A DNA stretch of 64,000 bases from Mycolicibacterium helvum (GCF_010731895.1 NZ_AP022596.1:992001-1056000); one strand, 5' to 3'. Counted from the first letter of the stretch, positions 17,915 through 27,374 are shown. Numbers and translations are program-made. Notes: a model not told the origin generated them from the letters alone.

Positions 17915-18265
17915 GTGCCCACAACCGACCTGCCGCCACGGGAAACCCATCCCAGCGGCACCGAATACCTGGCGGTACAGGCCAGCCCCGAGTTTCAGGA
18001 GCTGCGCCGCACCCTGCGCCGCTTCGTCTTCCCGACCACGGCGTTCTTCCTGATCTGGTACGCCACCTACGTCCTGTTGGGCGCCTTCGCCCACGACTTC
18101 ATGGCCATCAAGGTGTGGGGCAACATCAACCTCGGCCTGCTGATCGGGCTGGGCCAGTTCCTGACGACGTTCCTGATCACCGGTCTGTATGTGCGGTTCG
18201 CTAACCGGGAGCTCGACCCGCGCGCGGAAGCCATCCGCGCCGAGATGGAAGGCGCCCAGAAGTGA
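17915..18265 (+). CDS. DUF485 membrane protein (MctB/YjcH-like)
   Basis: A 116-residue two-helix protein of the DUF485 family, which always pairs with an acetate-type symporter. The FPTTAFFLIWYATYVLLGAF and WGNINLGLLIGLGQFLTTF segments are characteristic. GTG 17915 follows a GAGGAG site by seven bases. Its TGA overlaps the GTG of the symporter (GTGA), showing tight coupling. In Corynebacterium the equivalent pair is called MctBC. Confidence 0.92.
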   Translation: MPTTDLPPRETHPSGTEYLAVQASPEFQELRRTLRRFVFPTTAFFLIWYATYVLLGAFAHDFMAIKVWGNINLGLLIGLGQFLTTFLITGLYVRFANRELDPRAEAIRAEMEGAQK

Positions 18266-19896
18266 CCACCACCGTGCTCGCCGAAGCCAGCCGGATCGGC
18301 AACCCGGCCGTCAACATCAGCATCTTCGTGGCCTTCGTGCTCATCACGCTGTTCATTGTGATCCGCGCCGGCCGCTCCAACACCAACGCCACCGAGTTCT
18401 TCACCGGCGGCCGCGCATTCTCCGGGCCGCAGAACGGCATCGCCATCGCCGGTGATTATCTTTCTGCGGCAAGCTTTCTCGGCATCGCTGGCGCTATCGC
18501 GGTGTATGGCTATGACGGCTTCCTCTACTCCATCGGGTTCCTGGTGGCGTGGCTGGTCGCCCTGCTGCTGGTAGCCGAATTGCTGCGTAACACAGGCAAA
18601 TTCACCATGGCCGACGTGCTGAGCTTCCGGCTCAAGCAGCGGCCGGTGCGGGTGGCCGCGGCCACCTCCACGATGGCGGTGTCACTGTTCTATCTGCTGG
18701 CGCAGATGGCCGGCGCCGGTGGCCTGGTCGCACTGCTGCTCGACGTCCATGGCCGCACCGCCCAGTCCGTCGTGATCGCGGTGGTCGGTGTGCTGATGAT
18801 CGTCTACGTCCTGGTCGGCGGCATGAAGGGCACCACATGGGTGCAGATCATCAAGGCCGTGTTGCTGATCACCGGGGCGGCGATCATGACCGTGATGGTG
18901 CTGGTGAAGTTCGGGCTGAACTTCTCCGAGATCCTCGGCTCGGCGCAGCACATGGTGCATGAGGCAACCACCAAGGGCGTGTCCAGCCGGGACGTGTTGG
19001 CTCCTGGCGCTCAGTACGGCGCCAACACCACCTCGAAGATCAACCTGTTGTCGCTGGGCCTGGCGCTGGTGCTGGGCACGGCCGGTTTACCGCACGTGCT
19101 GATGCGTTTTTACACGGTGCCTACCGCCAAAGAGGCTCGGCGGTCGGTGGTTTGGGCGATCGGGTTGATCGGCGCCTTCTACCTGTTCACCCTGGCCCTG
19201 GGGTACGGCGCGGCAGCTATCGTCGGTCCGGACAAAATCCTGGCCGCCCCGGGCGGGCAGAACTCGGCCGCACCGCTGCTGGCATTCCAGCTCGGCGGGG
19301 TGATCCTGCTCGGCATCATCTCGGCGGTGGCGTTCGCCACCATCCTTGCCGTGGTCGCGGGCCTGACCATCACCGCGTCGGCGTCGTTCGCCCACGACGT
19401 CTACGCCAGCGTGCTCAAGAGTCACAAGGTGACCGAGGACGAGCAGGTGCGGGTGTCCCGGATCACCGCGGTGGTCCTCGGCATCGCCGCGATCGGGCTG
19501 GGCATCCTGGCCAACGGCCAGAACGTCGCCTTCCTGGTGGCGCTGGCGTTCGCGGTCGCGGCCTCGGCCAACCTGCCGACGATCGTGTACTCGCTGTACT
19601 GGAAGCGGTTCAACACCCGCGGTGCGTTGTGGAGCATGTACGGCGGCCTGATCAGCTGCCTGTTGTTGATCGTCTTCTCGCCGGCTGTCTCGGGAAACAA
19701 GACCGCGATGATCCCCGGTGCGGACTTCGACTGGTTCCCGTTGGCCAACCCCGGCATCGTCTCGATCCCGCTGGCATTCATCCTCGGCATCGTCGGGACG
19801 TTGACGTCGTCGGACGCCGGCGATCCGGAGCTCAATGCCGAAATGGAGGTGCGGTCGCTGACCGGCGTCGGCGCCGAGAAGGCCACCCACCACTAA
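18262..19896 (+). CDS. Cation/monocarboxylate symporter (ActP/MctC-like)
   Basis: A 544-residue SSS-family transporter with about 13 helices. The motifs TEFFTGGRAFSGPQNGIAIA, GDYLSAASFLGIAGAIAVYG and LPHVLMRFYTVPTAKEARRS are those of acetate permease ActP and the corynebacterial MctC. It starts at GTG 18262 inside the DUF485 stop. It is a second copy of the transport function encoded just upstream, but without the extra loop, so the two may differ in substrate or affinity. Confidence 0.94.
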   Translation: MTTTVLAEASRIGNPAVNISIFVAFVLITLFIVIRAGRSNTNATEFFTGGRAFSGPQNGIAIAGDYLSAASFLGIAGAIAVYGYDGFLYSIGFLVAWLVALLLVAELLRNTGKFTMADVLSFRLKQRPVRVAAATSTMAVSLFYLLAQMAGAGGLVALLLDVHGRTAQSVVIAVVGVLMIVYVLVGGMKGTTWVQIIKAVLLITGAAIMTVMVLVKFGLNFSEILGSAQHMVHEATTKGVSSRDVLAPGAQYGANTTSKINLLSLGLALVLGTAGLPHVLMRFYTVPTAKEARRSVVWAIGLIGAFYLFTLALGYGAAAIVGPDKILAAPGGQNSAAPLLAFQLGGVILLGIISAVAFATILAVVAGLTITASASFAHDVYASVLKSHKVTEDEQVRVSRITAVVLGIAAIGLGILANGQNVAFLVALAFAVAASANLPTIVYSLYWKRFNTRGALWSMYGGLISCLLLIVFSPAVSGNKTAMIPGADFDWFPLANPGIVSIPLAFILGIVGTLTSSDAGDPELNAEMEVRSLTGVGAEKATHH

Positions 19897-19997
19897 ATGA
19901 GGTGAGAATCTCGCCGGCTGCGGGAATGGTGTTGACGTGCCGATAACGTTGACTTCGCTATGACCCCTGGTCGCTCCGCTCCTGCCCGCCGGATCTC

Positions 19998-21203
19998 ATG
20001 ACCCACACCCGGCGAGATCTCGCCCTGGCGCTGCTGGCCTATGCCTTCGCCGCGCTCATGGTCGGCACTACCCTGCCCACCCCGCTGTACGCGCTGTACT
20101 CCGAACGCATGCATTTCACCGTCCTGACTACGACGGTCATCTACGCCAGCTACGCCGGCGGGGTGTTGTTCGCGCTGCTGGTGTTCGGCCGGTGGTCCGA
20201 CGCGATCGGCCGTCGTCCCGTGCTGCTGGCCGGCACGGTCTGCGCGCTGGCCAGCGCCGTGGTGTTCCTGATCGCGGATTCGGTACCGCTGCTCCTGATC
20301 GGCCGAGTGCTGTCGGGGTTGTCGGCCGGCCTGTTCACCGGCACCGCCACCGCTGCGGTCATCGAAGCCGCGCCACCGAGCTGGCGGACCCGCGCACCTG
20401 CGGTGGCCACCATTGCCAACATCGGCGGCCTGGGCACCGGGCCGGTGCTGGCCGGCATCCTGGCTCAGTACGCTCCGGCCCCGCTGCAGCTCACGTTCAT
20501 CGTGCACATCGCGCTTGTCGTGCTGGCCGCGATCGCGGTGCTGCTGATTCCGGAAACGGCCAGCCGATCCGGAAAGCTGGGGCTGCAACGGCTATCGGTG
20601 CCACCCGAGGTTCGGCCGGTATTCGTCGTCGCCGCGCTGGCCGCGTTCGCCGGCTTCGCCGTCACGGGCCTGTTCACCTCGGTCGCGCCATCGATGCTGA
20701 CCAACATCATCGGGATCGGCAATCATGCGCTGGCCGGCCTGATGGCCGGGTCCATCTTCGGCGCTTCGGCGATCGCGCAGATCGCCGGGGCGCGCATCCC
20801 GCCGCAGCGCGCCGTCGCACTCGGGTGCGCGATCCTGGCCGTCGGCATGGGTGTTCTCGCTGCGGCGCTGCACTATTCGTCGCTGGCCGGGTTGATCACC
20901 GCGGCGGTGGTGTCCGGTATCGGCCAGGGCATCAGCTTCAGCCGCGGGTTGGCCGCCGTGGCGCAGCGCACGCCCGCGCAGCGCAGGGCCGAAGTCAGCT
21001 CCACCTATTTCGTGGTGGCCTACATCGCGATCTCGATCCCGGTGATCGGCGAGGGTTTCGCCGCCCAGGCCTGGGGCCTGCGCACCGGCGGGACCGTGTT
21101 CGCCGCCGCGATCGGGGTGCTGGCGCTGGCCTGCCTTGCGGCCATCCTCTGGCAGGAGTCTGGAGAGAAATCAGGTAGATCTACCTACGCCGAAGAAGGC
21201 TAG
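19998..21203 (+). CDS. MFS transporter
   Basis: A 401-residue, twelve-helix major facilitator. The loop 2-3 signature GRWSDAIGRRPVLL is clear, and GLSAGLFTGTATAAVIE lies in helix 4. It resembles drug/metabolite-proton antiporters of the Bcr/YcaD kind, but the substrate cannot be inferred. The last residues run past the promoter of the downstream acyltransferase. The 101 bp upstream contain TTGACG but no clear -10. Confidence 0.88.
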   Translation: MTHTRRDLALALLAYAFAALMVGTTLPTPLYALYSERMHFTVLTTTVIYASYAGGVLFALLVFGRWSDAIGRRPVLLAGTVCALASAVVFLIADSVPLLLIGRVLSGLSAGLFTGTATAAVIEAAPPSWRTRAPAVATIANIGGLGTGPVLAGILAQYAPAPLQLTFIVHIALVVLAAIAVLLIPETASRSGKLGLQRLSVPPEVRPVFVVAALAAFAGFAVTGLFTSVAPSMLTNIIGIGNHALAGLMAGSIFGASAIAQIAGARIPPQRAVALGCAILAVGMGVLAAALHYSSLAGLITAAVVSGIGQGISFSRGLAAVAQRTPAQRRAEVSSTYFVVAYIAISIPVIGEGFAAQAWGLRTGGTVFAAAIGVLALACLAAILWQESGEKSGRSTYAEEG

Positions 21204-21206
21204 ATT
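21201..21206 (+). promoter_or_regulatory. Candidate leaderless -10 element for the acyltransferase-3 gene
   Basis: TAGATT is followed by seven bases and ATG 21214, with no ribosome site. The element overlaps the end of the MFS coding sequence. Confidence 0.45.
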
Positions 21207-21213
21207 CGCCTGC

Positions 21214-22527
21214 ATGAGATTGGCGTTCCCCACGCCCGCCGACGTTGCGGCACAGACACCGCCGGATCGTGACCGGGCGATCGACGTCATCCGGATCTGC
21301 GCGCTGCTCGGCGTCGTCGCGGGCCACACCGTGATGGCAACCAGCATCATCACCGACGGTGTCCTGCACTGGGACAACCTGTTGACCACCTCGGTGGTCT
21401 TCCAGGCCGCGACGTGGATTTTTCAGATCATGCCGCTGTTCTTCTTCGCCGGTGCCGCGGCCAGTATGGCGTCGTGGCGAGCCGACGTGGGTTGGGGCCA
21501 GTGGCTGATGAAGCGCTGCGCCAGGCTTTTTCGGCCGGTCTTCTATTACCTGACGTTCTGGGCCGTGGCGTTGACCGTGCTGCGCCAGGTCCTGGCACCG
21601 CATGTCTACGGCCCGGTGGCCGGGGTCTCGACCCAGCTGTTGTGGTTCCTGGGCGCCTACGTGCTGATGCTGGCGGCGATGCCGCTCCTGATGCGGGTCA
21701 CCACCGCGACACAACTGGTCGCCGGCGTCACGGCGGTCTACCTGGCGGTGGCGGTCGTCGACATCATCCGGCTCGCGGTTCCCGGCTGGCAGGCACTGGG
21801 GTATGCGAACCTCGCGGTGTGGCTGATCCCCGGCATGTTCGGGGTGGCCTACCGACGTGGAGTGCTGCGGCCGGCGACGGCGCTGCGCGCGGGGCTGACG
21901 ATGCTGGCCGGCAACGTCGCACTGGTGACGTTCGGGCCCTACGAACTGAGCCTGGTCGGTATCGAGGGCCAACGGATGGCCAATATGACACCACCATCGC
22001 TGCTGCTGGCCGGACACGCAATCATGATGTGCTGCTTGATCATTGCCGCCGCACCGGCTATTGGGCGCTGGGCGCAACACCCGCGAATCTGGTGGCTGAC
22101 GGCGATCGGCAACTCGGGCGCGATGACGCTGTACCTGTGGCACATGCCGGCACTGCTCGGGATCCATCTGCTGTTCGATGTCACCGGCCATCCCCGCTAT
22201 CCCGGGCAGCCGGATTTCCTGATGACCTCCATCGCACAGTTGGTGCTCATGGCGGTAGGAGTTGCGGCGCTGTTCGTCGCACTCCGGCCGCTCGAGAACA
22301 ACCCGCTGCCCGGCTGGGACGGGCCGATCGCGGTCAGCGGCGCCCGTAGCGTTGGCGTCGGCATCCTATTGTGCGTGGCCGGGCTGGCCACCCTGGTGTC
22401 GGTGAAGTGGGGGCTGAAGGACGACGGCCTCTACTGCACCGCCGTGCTCCTGGCTGCATTGGTCAGCGCGCGGATCATGTGCGGAAGTCGCTCTGCGGTA
22501 AGGCTTCCCGAGCGGATCGCCGGCTAG
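21214..22527 (+). CDS. Acyltransferase-3 family membrane protein
   Basis: A 437-residue protein with about ten transmembrane helices. The N-terminal RAIDVIRICALLGVVAGHTV carries the conserved Arg and the His of the acyltransferase-3 fold, then MPLFFFAGAAAS and the late MTLYLWHMPALL segment. Such proteins transfer acetyl or other acyl groups to sugars or lipids at the membrane. ATG 21214 starts at the usual distance before the first helix. Its TAG overlaps the stop of the convergent DUF5302 gene. Confidence 0.9.
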   Translation: MRLAFPTPADVAAQTPPDRDRAIDVIRICALLGVVAGHTVMATSIITDGVLHWDNLLTTSVVFQAATWIFQIMPLFFFAGAAASMASWRADVGWGQWLMKRCARLFRPVFYYLTFWAVALTVLRQVLAPHVYGPVAGVSTQLLWFLGAYVLMLAAMPLLMRVTTATQLVAGVTAVYLAVAVVDIIRLAVPGWQALGYANLAVWLIPGMFGVAYRRGVLRPATALRAGLTMLAGNVALVTFGPYELSLVGIEGQRMANMTPPSLLLAGHAIMMCCLIIAAAPAIGRWAQHPRIWWLTAIGNSGAMTLYLWHMPALLGIHLLFDVTGHPRYPGQPDFLMTSIAQLVLMAVGVAALFVALRPLENNPLPGWDGPIAVSGARSVGVGILLCVAGLATLVSVKWGLKDDGLYCTAVLLAALVSARIMCGSRSAVRLPERIAG

Positions 22528-22700
22528 CCGCTCTTGCGGCGGAACTCCCGGCGGTTCTCTACCGGCCCCTGCGTACGGGATTGCTTGGCACCGCGGTCGG
22601 TGTGCGCGGAGCCACTCGCCGATTTGGTCTTCTTGCGCTCCAGCGCCTCGCGGAACTTCTGCTTGGTGTCGTCCTGCGGATCGGACTCTGATTCGGCCAT
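22524..22700 (-). CDS. DUF5302 small charged protein
   Basis: A 58-residue, highly charged, probably disordered protein (MAESESDPQDDTKQKFREAL..., ending REFRRKSG). The DDTKQKFREALERK opening and the GPVENRREFRRKSG ending match the actinobacterial DUF5302 family. Stop codons of this gene and the acyltransferase gene share bases 22525-22526. It lies 30 bp downstream of the Rv1155-like gene on the same strand. Function unknown. Confidence 0.85.
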   Translation of the reverse strand: MAESESDPQDDTKQKFREALERKKTKSASGSAHTDRGAKQSRTQGPVENRREFRRKSG

Positions 22701-22730
22701 GCTGGTCAGCCTAACGTGACGGTGAGCTCT

Positions 22731-23183
<453 letters not shown>

Positions 23184-23223
23184 CTACGTGTTCTGTTCCA
23201 AATCCCATGCGTATTCCCGTCAG

Positions 23224-23511
23224 CTACAGCCAGACGTAGAGCCCGATGACCACTGCCGCGCTCAACAGCGTCCAGCCGTTGACGATCAGCTGCAACCATC
23301 GCGGGGAATGGCGGATGTCCATGAAGTACTGGGTGACGAGCCAGACCTTGACGAACGACGCCACCAGAACGACCGCCATCGCCAGCCGGCTGAACCCGAG
23401 GAGATGGTCGATGCCCAGGACGTAGGACCCGACGGTGATCACCGCCAGGACGACTCCGACGGTGACCGCCGTCTTTTTCAGCGACGCGCTGTTGTCCGAG
23501 AGAATTGTCAT
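23224..23511 (-). CDS. Cytochrome c oxidase subunit IV family protein
   Basis: A 95-residue protein with three transmembrane helices. The FVKVWLVTQYFMDIRHSPRWLQ segment is diagnostic for the prokaryotic COX4 (CyoD/NorF-like) family, small subunits that help assemble haem-copper oxidases. It follows the subunit III gene with a one-base gap. No subunit I or II gene is in the window. Confidence 0.9.
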   Translation of the reverse strand: MTILSDNSASLKKTAVTVGVVLAVITVGSYVLGIDHLLGFSRLAMAVVLVASFVKVWLVTQYFMDIRHSPRWLQLIVNGWTLLSAAVVIGLYVWL

Positions 23512-23512
23512 G

Positions 23513-24115
23513 TCAGTTCACCAAGTAGAAGAGTGGGAACAGCACCAGCCACAAGAGGTCGACCATGTGCCAATAGCAGGTTGCGGAGATGAAGAGCTCG
23601 CGATCGCGGGGCCCGGGCAGACCAGCTGCCGTACGTGCGCGCATCAGGCCCAAGGTGACGGTTCCCAACAGCACATGCAGCAGATGCGCCCCGGTGACGG
23701 CAAAATAGATCATCCAGAACGTGTTGGTGTGGATCCACATTCCGTGATCGATCACCGAGTGGTATTCAACGGCCTTGACGGCCATGAAGAACACTCCGGT
23801 GGCCATGGCCCCGCCGAGGTAGCGCGATGCCTGCTGGAATCGATCGGCGTGCATGGCGTCGATGGCCAGCACGACCAGGACAGAGCCGACGATCAGCACG
23901 ACGGTGTTGACCAACCCCAGGGGTTGGCTGAGCACCCGTGAGCCTGCGGCGAATGCCTCCGGCTGGTGTGCGCGGTTCCAGACGATGACGCCGAAAAGTG
24001 CTGTGAAGATCGCCATCTCGGCCAGGATGAAGACCCAGACACCCGGCTCGCCGGGGACGCGTGGTGCGGGGCGCGTTGGGGGCGCCGGTGTGGTTCGCAC
24101 GGCCTGTTGTGTCAT
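23513..24115 (-). CDS. Haem-copper oxidase subunit III (NorE/CyoC-like)
   Basis: A 200-residue membrane protein with five helices. GVWVFILAEMAIFTALFGV, FWMIYFAVTGAHLLHVLLG and FISATCYWHMVDLLWLVLFP are the hallmarks of subunit III; the His and Glu residues in these helices are conserved in the family. The short length and five helices fit the NorE/CyoC group. ATG 24115 overlaps the stop of the upstream gene (ATGA), so translation is coupled; a longer frame to 24406 is antisense to other coding and was rejected. An orphan subunit: no catalytic oxidase subunit is nearby. Confidence 0.9.
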   Translation of the reverse strand: MTQQAVRTTPAPPTRPAPRVPGEPGVWVFILAEMAIFTALFGVIVWNRAHQPEAFAAGSRVLSQPLGLVNTVVLIVGSVLVVLAIDAMHADRFQQASRYLGGAMATGVFFMAVKAVEYHSVIDHGMWIHTNTFWMIYFAVTGAHLLHVLLGTVTLGLMRARTAAGLPGPRDRELFISATCYWHMVDLLWLVLFPLFYLVN

Positions 24116-24843
24116 CGGACGGCCGCCTTTGCACGGTCGGCGCGGTTGCGACGGTGAGCGAAGTACAGCTGGAGGACCATGATGTTGTACCAGGCGAAGA
24201 AGATGGCTCCGGCAATCCAGAAGCTGATGAAGCCGTTCCAGGTGAACGGTCCGTAGGTGAAGAACGGAATCAGTGACCCGGTCAACGATCCGAACGCCAT
24301 ACAGAGGCTGTACCAGCCGACCCACCGCGGGAATACCGGGGTGGACGAGGAGTCCCCGAGGATCGCCCACGCGGTGGCAGCAGCCTGCATCGCACCGGGT
24401 TGCCACAGGCCGATCAGCGCCATCCAGGTCACATGATTGAGCAATTGATAGGAACTGTCGGCCATATCAGGCCGATGCAGTCCGACCAACATCATCGTGC
24501 CGCAGATCATCATCAAGGTGGTGGCGATGACGGCGGCGCCGAACTGCGTCATGGCGGCCAGCGGCCCGATTCCGGCGACGTGGCGCAGGCGATTGGCGAT
24601 CGCTGCTCCGAAGGGCATGAACATGCTGCCGCCCACGATCACCAGGATGACCCCAAGCCGTTTCAGGTCGATGTCGTGGTGGAAGTACTCGGCCGTCACG
24701 TCGGCGGCGTACGGGCCGGGCGGCGGGATGAACCCGGCGAGGATGAACCCGATTCCGATGAAGGCCGGTAGCGCGACGCCGGCCGCGATTCCGAAAATGC
24801 CGACGGACCGTGCAACGGGTTGTGCAGTGGTGGTTGTGGTCAT
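24112..24843 (-). CDS. Membrane protein of unknown function beside oxidase subunits
   Basis: A 243-residue protein with about six helices (GIFGIAAGVALPAFIGIGFIL onward) and a basic C-terminal tail. I do not recognise the family. Several conserved-looking residues cluster in loops: PPGPYAADVTAEYFHH after helix 1 and ALIGLWQPGAMQAAATAWA in the middle. It overlaps the subunit III gene by 4 bp, so it probably acts with it. The 114 bp before it hold no clear promoter; the next gene upstream is on the same strand. Confidence 0.75.
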   Translation of the reverse strand: MTTTTTAQPVARSVGIFGIAAGVALPAFIGIGFILAGFIPPPGPYAADVTAEYFHHDIDLKRLGVILVIVGGSMFMPFGAAIANRLRHVAGIGPLAAMTQFGAAVIATTLMMICGTMMLVGLHRPDMADSSYQLLNHVTWMALIGLWQPGAMQAAATAWAILGDSSSTPVFPRWVGWYSLCMAFGSLTGSLIPFFTYGPFTWNGFISFWIAGAIFFAWYNIMVLQLYFAHRRNRADRAKAAVR

Positions 24844-24957
24844 GAGTTTCCCTGGGTGAGGATCAGGCCGTTGGGCTGCTGTGAGACAGTGCGCGGCGGT
24901 CGCACACCGGGGCGCGACGGCCGCCTTACCTTCAGATTTGTTGGGTGGAGCTGTTTT

Positions 24958-25884
24958 TCACGACCCGGTTGGGGTCTTGGCAGCCGGTGTTGAACCTGCC
25001 CAGCCCTGGGGTGCGACGCCGATCTTGGTCAGGAAGACGTCACGCAGAGTCGCGTCGCGGTCGATCTCGATGCCTGCACGACGTTGGGCGCGGGAGATCT
25101 CCCCCAGCACGAGCCAGACCAGCAGTCCGGCAAGGACCACCGTGGCGACACCGCCGAGGTAGACCAGGGGCCACGAGCCGTTGCCGTTGACCGCAGGGGT
25201 GAAATTGCTGTTCAGTGCCGTGAAGACCGGCCAGCCAAGCGCGCCGTTGAGGCCGGCGTAGAGGCCCGGCAGCATGGGAATGACCAGCAGCTGGCCCCAG
25301 CCCACGAGTCGATCACGCAGCAAGAAGAAGATGAGTCCCGCTGTCAGCTGCAGGGTCGCATCGATGGTGTACCACCACATCGGTGCCCCCAGGAACAGGA
25401 ACGGCTGCTGTCCGTAGTACTGGTAGAGACCGAGCTGCGCACCACTGATCTGCAATGCGGCATCGAACACCCACGACAGCGCGAACGCGTACAGGAAGAA
25501 CCTGGGGCCCTTACCCACGTGGATGGCTCGGTAGATGATGTAGGCCTGCAGGCCGAAGAAAAAGGAATACCCGAGAACGACATAGAGCGGAATGTGCCGA
25601 CCAAACAGGTTGACGGCGACCGCGACGTTGTCCTGGGCAAACCACAGCAGACCGAGGTAGTCCAGATACGGCTCGAGTAGTCCCATGCACAGTCCACCAA
25701 CGAGGAAGACGACACCCAGCATTTCTCCCCGCATCGCCAACCGGATGGCCCAGGTCAAGGCGGCGAGGAAGAACCCGATGCACACCACGGTGAACAGCAG
25801 GCTCCACGAGTGTGGCGCCGACAGATCAGCCGGTGGCACCGGATACATCGGCGGGGCTTGTGCAAGCCAGACAGAGTCCACCAA
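24958..25884 (-). CDS. Polytopic membrane protein, possibly AveC-like
   Basis: A 308-residue protein with about eight helices. GLCMGLLEPYLDYLGLLWFA, a motif FGRHIPLYVVLGYSFFFGLQ and GAPMWWYTIDATLQLTAGL are conserved-looking blocks with acidic residues within helices. The pattern recalls the spirocyclase AveC-like membrane family, common in mycobacterial genomes, but I hold this as a suggestion only. The C-terminus is soluble and charged (EISRAQRRAGIEIDRDATLR). It is first gene of the minus-strand group that includes the oxidase subunits and is divergent from the AsnC-type regulator. Confidence 0.7.
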   Translation of the reverse strand: MVDSVWLAQAPPMYPVPPADLSAPHSWSLLFTVVCIGFFLAALTWAIRLAMRGEMLGVVFLVGGLCMGLLEPYLDYLGLLWFAQDNVAVAVNLFGRHIPLYVVLGYSFFFGLQAYIIYRAIHVGKGPRFFLYAFALSWVFDAALQISGAQLGLYQYYGQQPFLFLGAPMWWYTIDATLQLTAGLIFFLLRDRLVGWGQLLVIPMLPGLYAGLNGALGWPVFTALNSNFTPAVNGNGSWPLVYLGGVATVVLAGLLVWLVLGEISRAQRRAGIEIDRDATLRDVFLTKIGVAPQGWAGSTPAAKTPTGS

Positions 25885-26189
25885 TTTCCTGGCTCCCTTC
25901 TAGAGCGATGACCAAGGTGTCCGTGACGCGCGAAGGTGGGCGTCGTTTCAGCGCGCGGTATGCGACCCAAGCGCCACCCGAGTGTGGCACATCACAACCG
26001 AATATCCTAGTTTTGCGTAGCACATCAGAGAAATCAATACGCATTATGTAGAGATGTGGTCGGACGTCTAGTCCGCGGCCCGCGGCCGGGTGTCACCATC
26101 GCAGGAGTGAACAATTGCCAGGTCGCCCGCCCTTGCCTGCAAATTGCGTAGAGTGTCGCGACGAGACTGGGTCACAACCGTCAGATCGG
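25885..26189. promoter_or_regulatory. Divergent control region with TGCGTA/TACGCA half-sites and a CGGAC palindrome
   Basis: This non-coding stretch separates the membrane-protein group from the first AsnC-type gene. It holds TGCGTA at 26014-26019 and, inverted, TACGCA at 26038-26043 inside AATACGCATTATG, and then CGGACGTCTAGTCCG at 26061-26075, an inverted repeat with five-base arms. It is AT-rich relative to its surroundings near 26000-26050. The CGTCTAGTC core reappears before the second regulator gene at 27283-27291. Confidence 0.55.
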
Positions 26190-27209
26190 ATGGGAATCAC
26201 CGTGGCAACTCGGGCCGGAGCCAACAGAACCAACAGTGGCACGCTCGACCAAGGTTCGGCCGCAACACCTGCGGAACTCGACCACCTCGACCGGGCGCTC
26301 ATCGAAGAGCTCACCCACGACGGACGCGCGGGAAACCGGACGCTCGCGGCGCGATTGCACGTCAACGAAGTCACGATCGCCGCCCGTCTGCGCCGATTGG
26401 AGGATGCCGGTGTCATGCGCGTGGTCGCGATCACCGACATCCGGCTCTTCGGCCATCGCGAGTTCGCCTTCGCGCTGATCCAGGTGGCGGGCCGACCCGT
26501 CCACGCCGTCGCCGCCGAAATGGCGAAACTGCCGGAGTCGATCGGCGTCACCATCTGTACCGGCAGGTTCGACATCGTTGTCGCCCTACTCGGTCGCGAC
26601 CGGCAGCACCTGGCCGACCTCTTCGGCAGGGTGTTGCCGAAGATCAAGGGAGTCGGCGTTGTTCATGGCAGCATCGCGCTCGACGTCTTGAAATACGACT
26701 CCAAATGGGCGCTTTTGAGTGCAGACGCCGGCAGCACTCCCGAAGCTCAGGTCAGCGAGACCGTCGATCAGATGGACCTGTCGATCATCGCGCTGCTCCA
26801 GCAGAACGCCCGACGCAGCAACCGGCAGATCGCCGCCGATCTCGGGGTGTCAGAGGGTACGGTGCGCGTCCGCATCAAGAGAATGCTGACCGACCGGGTT
26901 TTCCGAATTCAGGCGGTGTCCGACGTGGTGCTGTCGGGGGTGGGCGCTCACGCCTATCTTCTGGTGTCGGCCGCTCCCGGGAAGGTCGGCGACATCGCCA
27001 AGGCGCTCGCGCGCCGGGAGGACGTCGCGCAGATAACCCGGGTACTGGAGCCCGTCGATCTGGTTGTTGTGCTGCACTCGAGCGACCGCTCGACCCTGCT
27101 GAACAGCATCTTCGACGAGATCGCCCTGATCCCGGGAGTGCGCCGCGCGGAGACCATGGACGGTGTCGCATCCCTCAAGCACGCCTACGCCTGGACCTGG
27201 ATCGTCTGA
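26190..27209 (+). CDS. Lrp/AsnC regulator with two HTH-RAM modules (copy 1)
   Basis: A 339-residue transcription regulator built as two successive Lrp/AsnC units. Unit 1 (~30-175) has the HTH LDRALIEELTHDGRAGNRTL... with NEVTIAARLRRLEDAGV as recognition helix, then a ligand-binding RAM domain. Unit 2 (~195-335) has MDLSIIALLQQNARRSNRQI and SEGTVRVRIKRMLTDRV, followed by a second RAM domain. ATG 26190 was chosen; GTG 26202 is a close alternative. It lies 165 bp upstream of a paralogue with the same layout and diverges from the oxidase-subunit group. Lrp proteins respond to small molecules such as amino acids; the effector here is unknown. Confidence 0.9.
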   Translation: MGITVATRAGANRTNSGTLDQGSAATPAELDHLDRALIEELTHDGRAGNRTLAARLHVNEVTIAARLRRLEDAGVMRVVAITDIRLFGHREFAFALIQVAGRPVHAVAAEMAKLPESIGVTICTGRFDIVVALLGRDRQHLADLFGRVLPKIKGVGVVHGSIALDVLKYDSKWALLSADAGSTPEAQVSETVDQMDLSIIALLQQNARRSNRQIAADLGVSEGTVRVRIKRMLTDRVFRIQAVSDVVLSGVGAHAYLLVSAAPGKVGDIAKALARREDVAQITRVLEPVDLVVVLHSSDRSTLLNSIFDEIALIPGVRRAETMDGVASLKHAYAWTWIV

Positions 27210-27282
27210 CATTCATCATCGTCAGCGGTCGATGACGCGCGGCCTTTGATTGCGACAGACACGCAAACTTGCATCATTTGAC

Positions 27283-27291
27283 CGTCTAGTC
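27283..27291. promoter_or_regulatory. CGTCTAGTC element before second AsnC-type gene
   Basis: CGTCTAGTC, in the context TTTGACCGTCTAGTCTGAAG, is identical to the core of the inverted repeat at 26065-26073 upstream of the first regulator. Its recurrence suggests a shared operator or promoter element for the two paralogues. The rest of the 165-bp gap shows nothing else clear. Confidence 0.45.
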
Positions 27292-27374
27292 TGAAGTAAG
27301 CATCGTACCGTCGGGGCTGCGTGCTGTCAGCGAGCCGCCTGGCTATTGCCCCCTGATCGCTTGGAGGACGCCGA

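Noticed and set aside
19897..19997. Sigma-70-like promoter before the MFS gene (TTGACG)
   Set aside because: The nearest TATGAC lies about 21 bases on, too far for a standard promoter; not reported as a feature.
25984..25998. CRP-like site (GTGGCACATCACAA) before the AsnC-type gene
   Set aside because: Only a partial match to TGTGA-N6-TCACA; the spacing and left arm do not fit.
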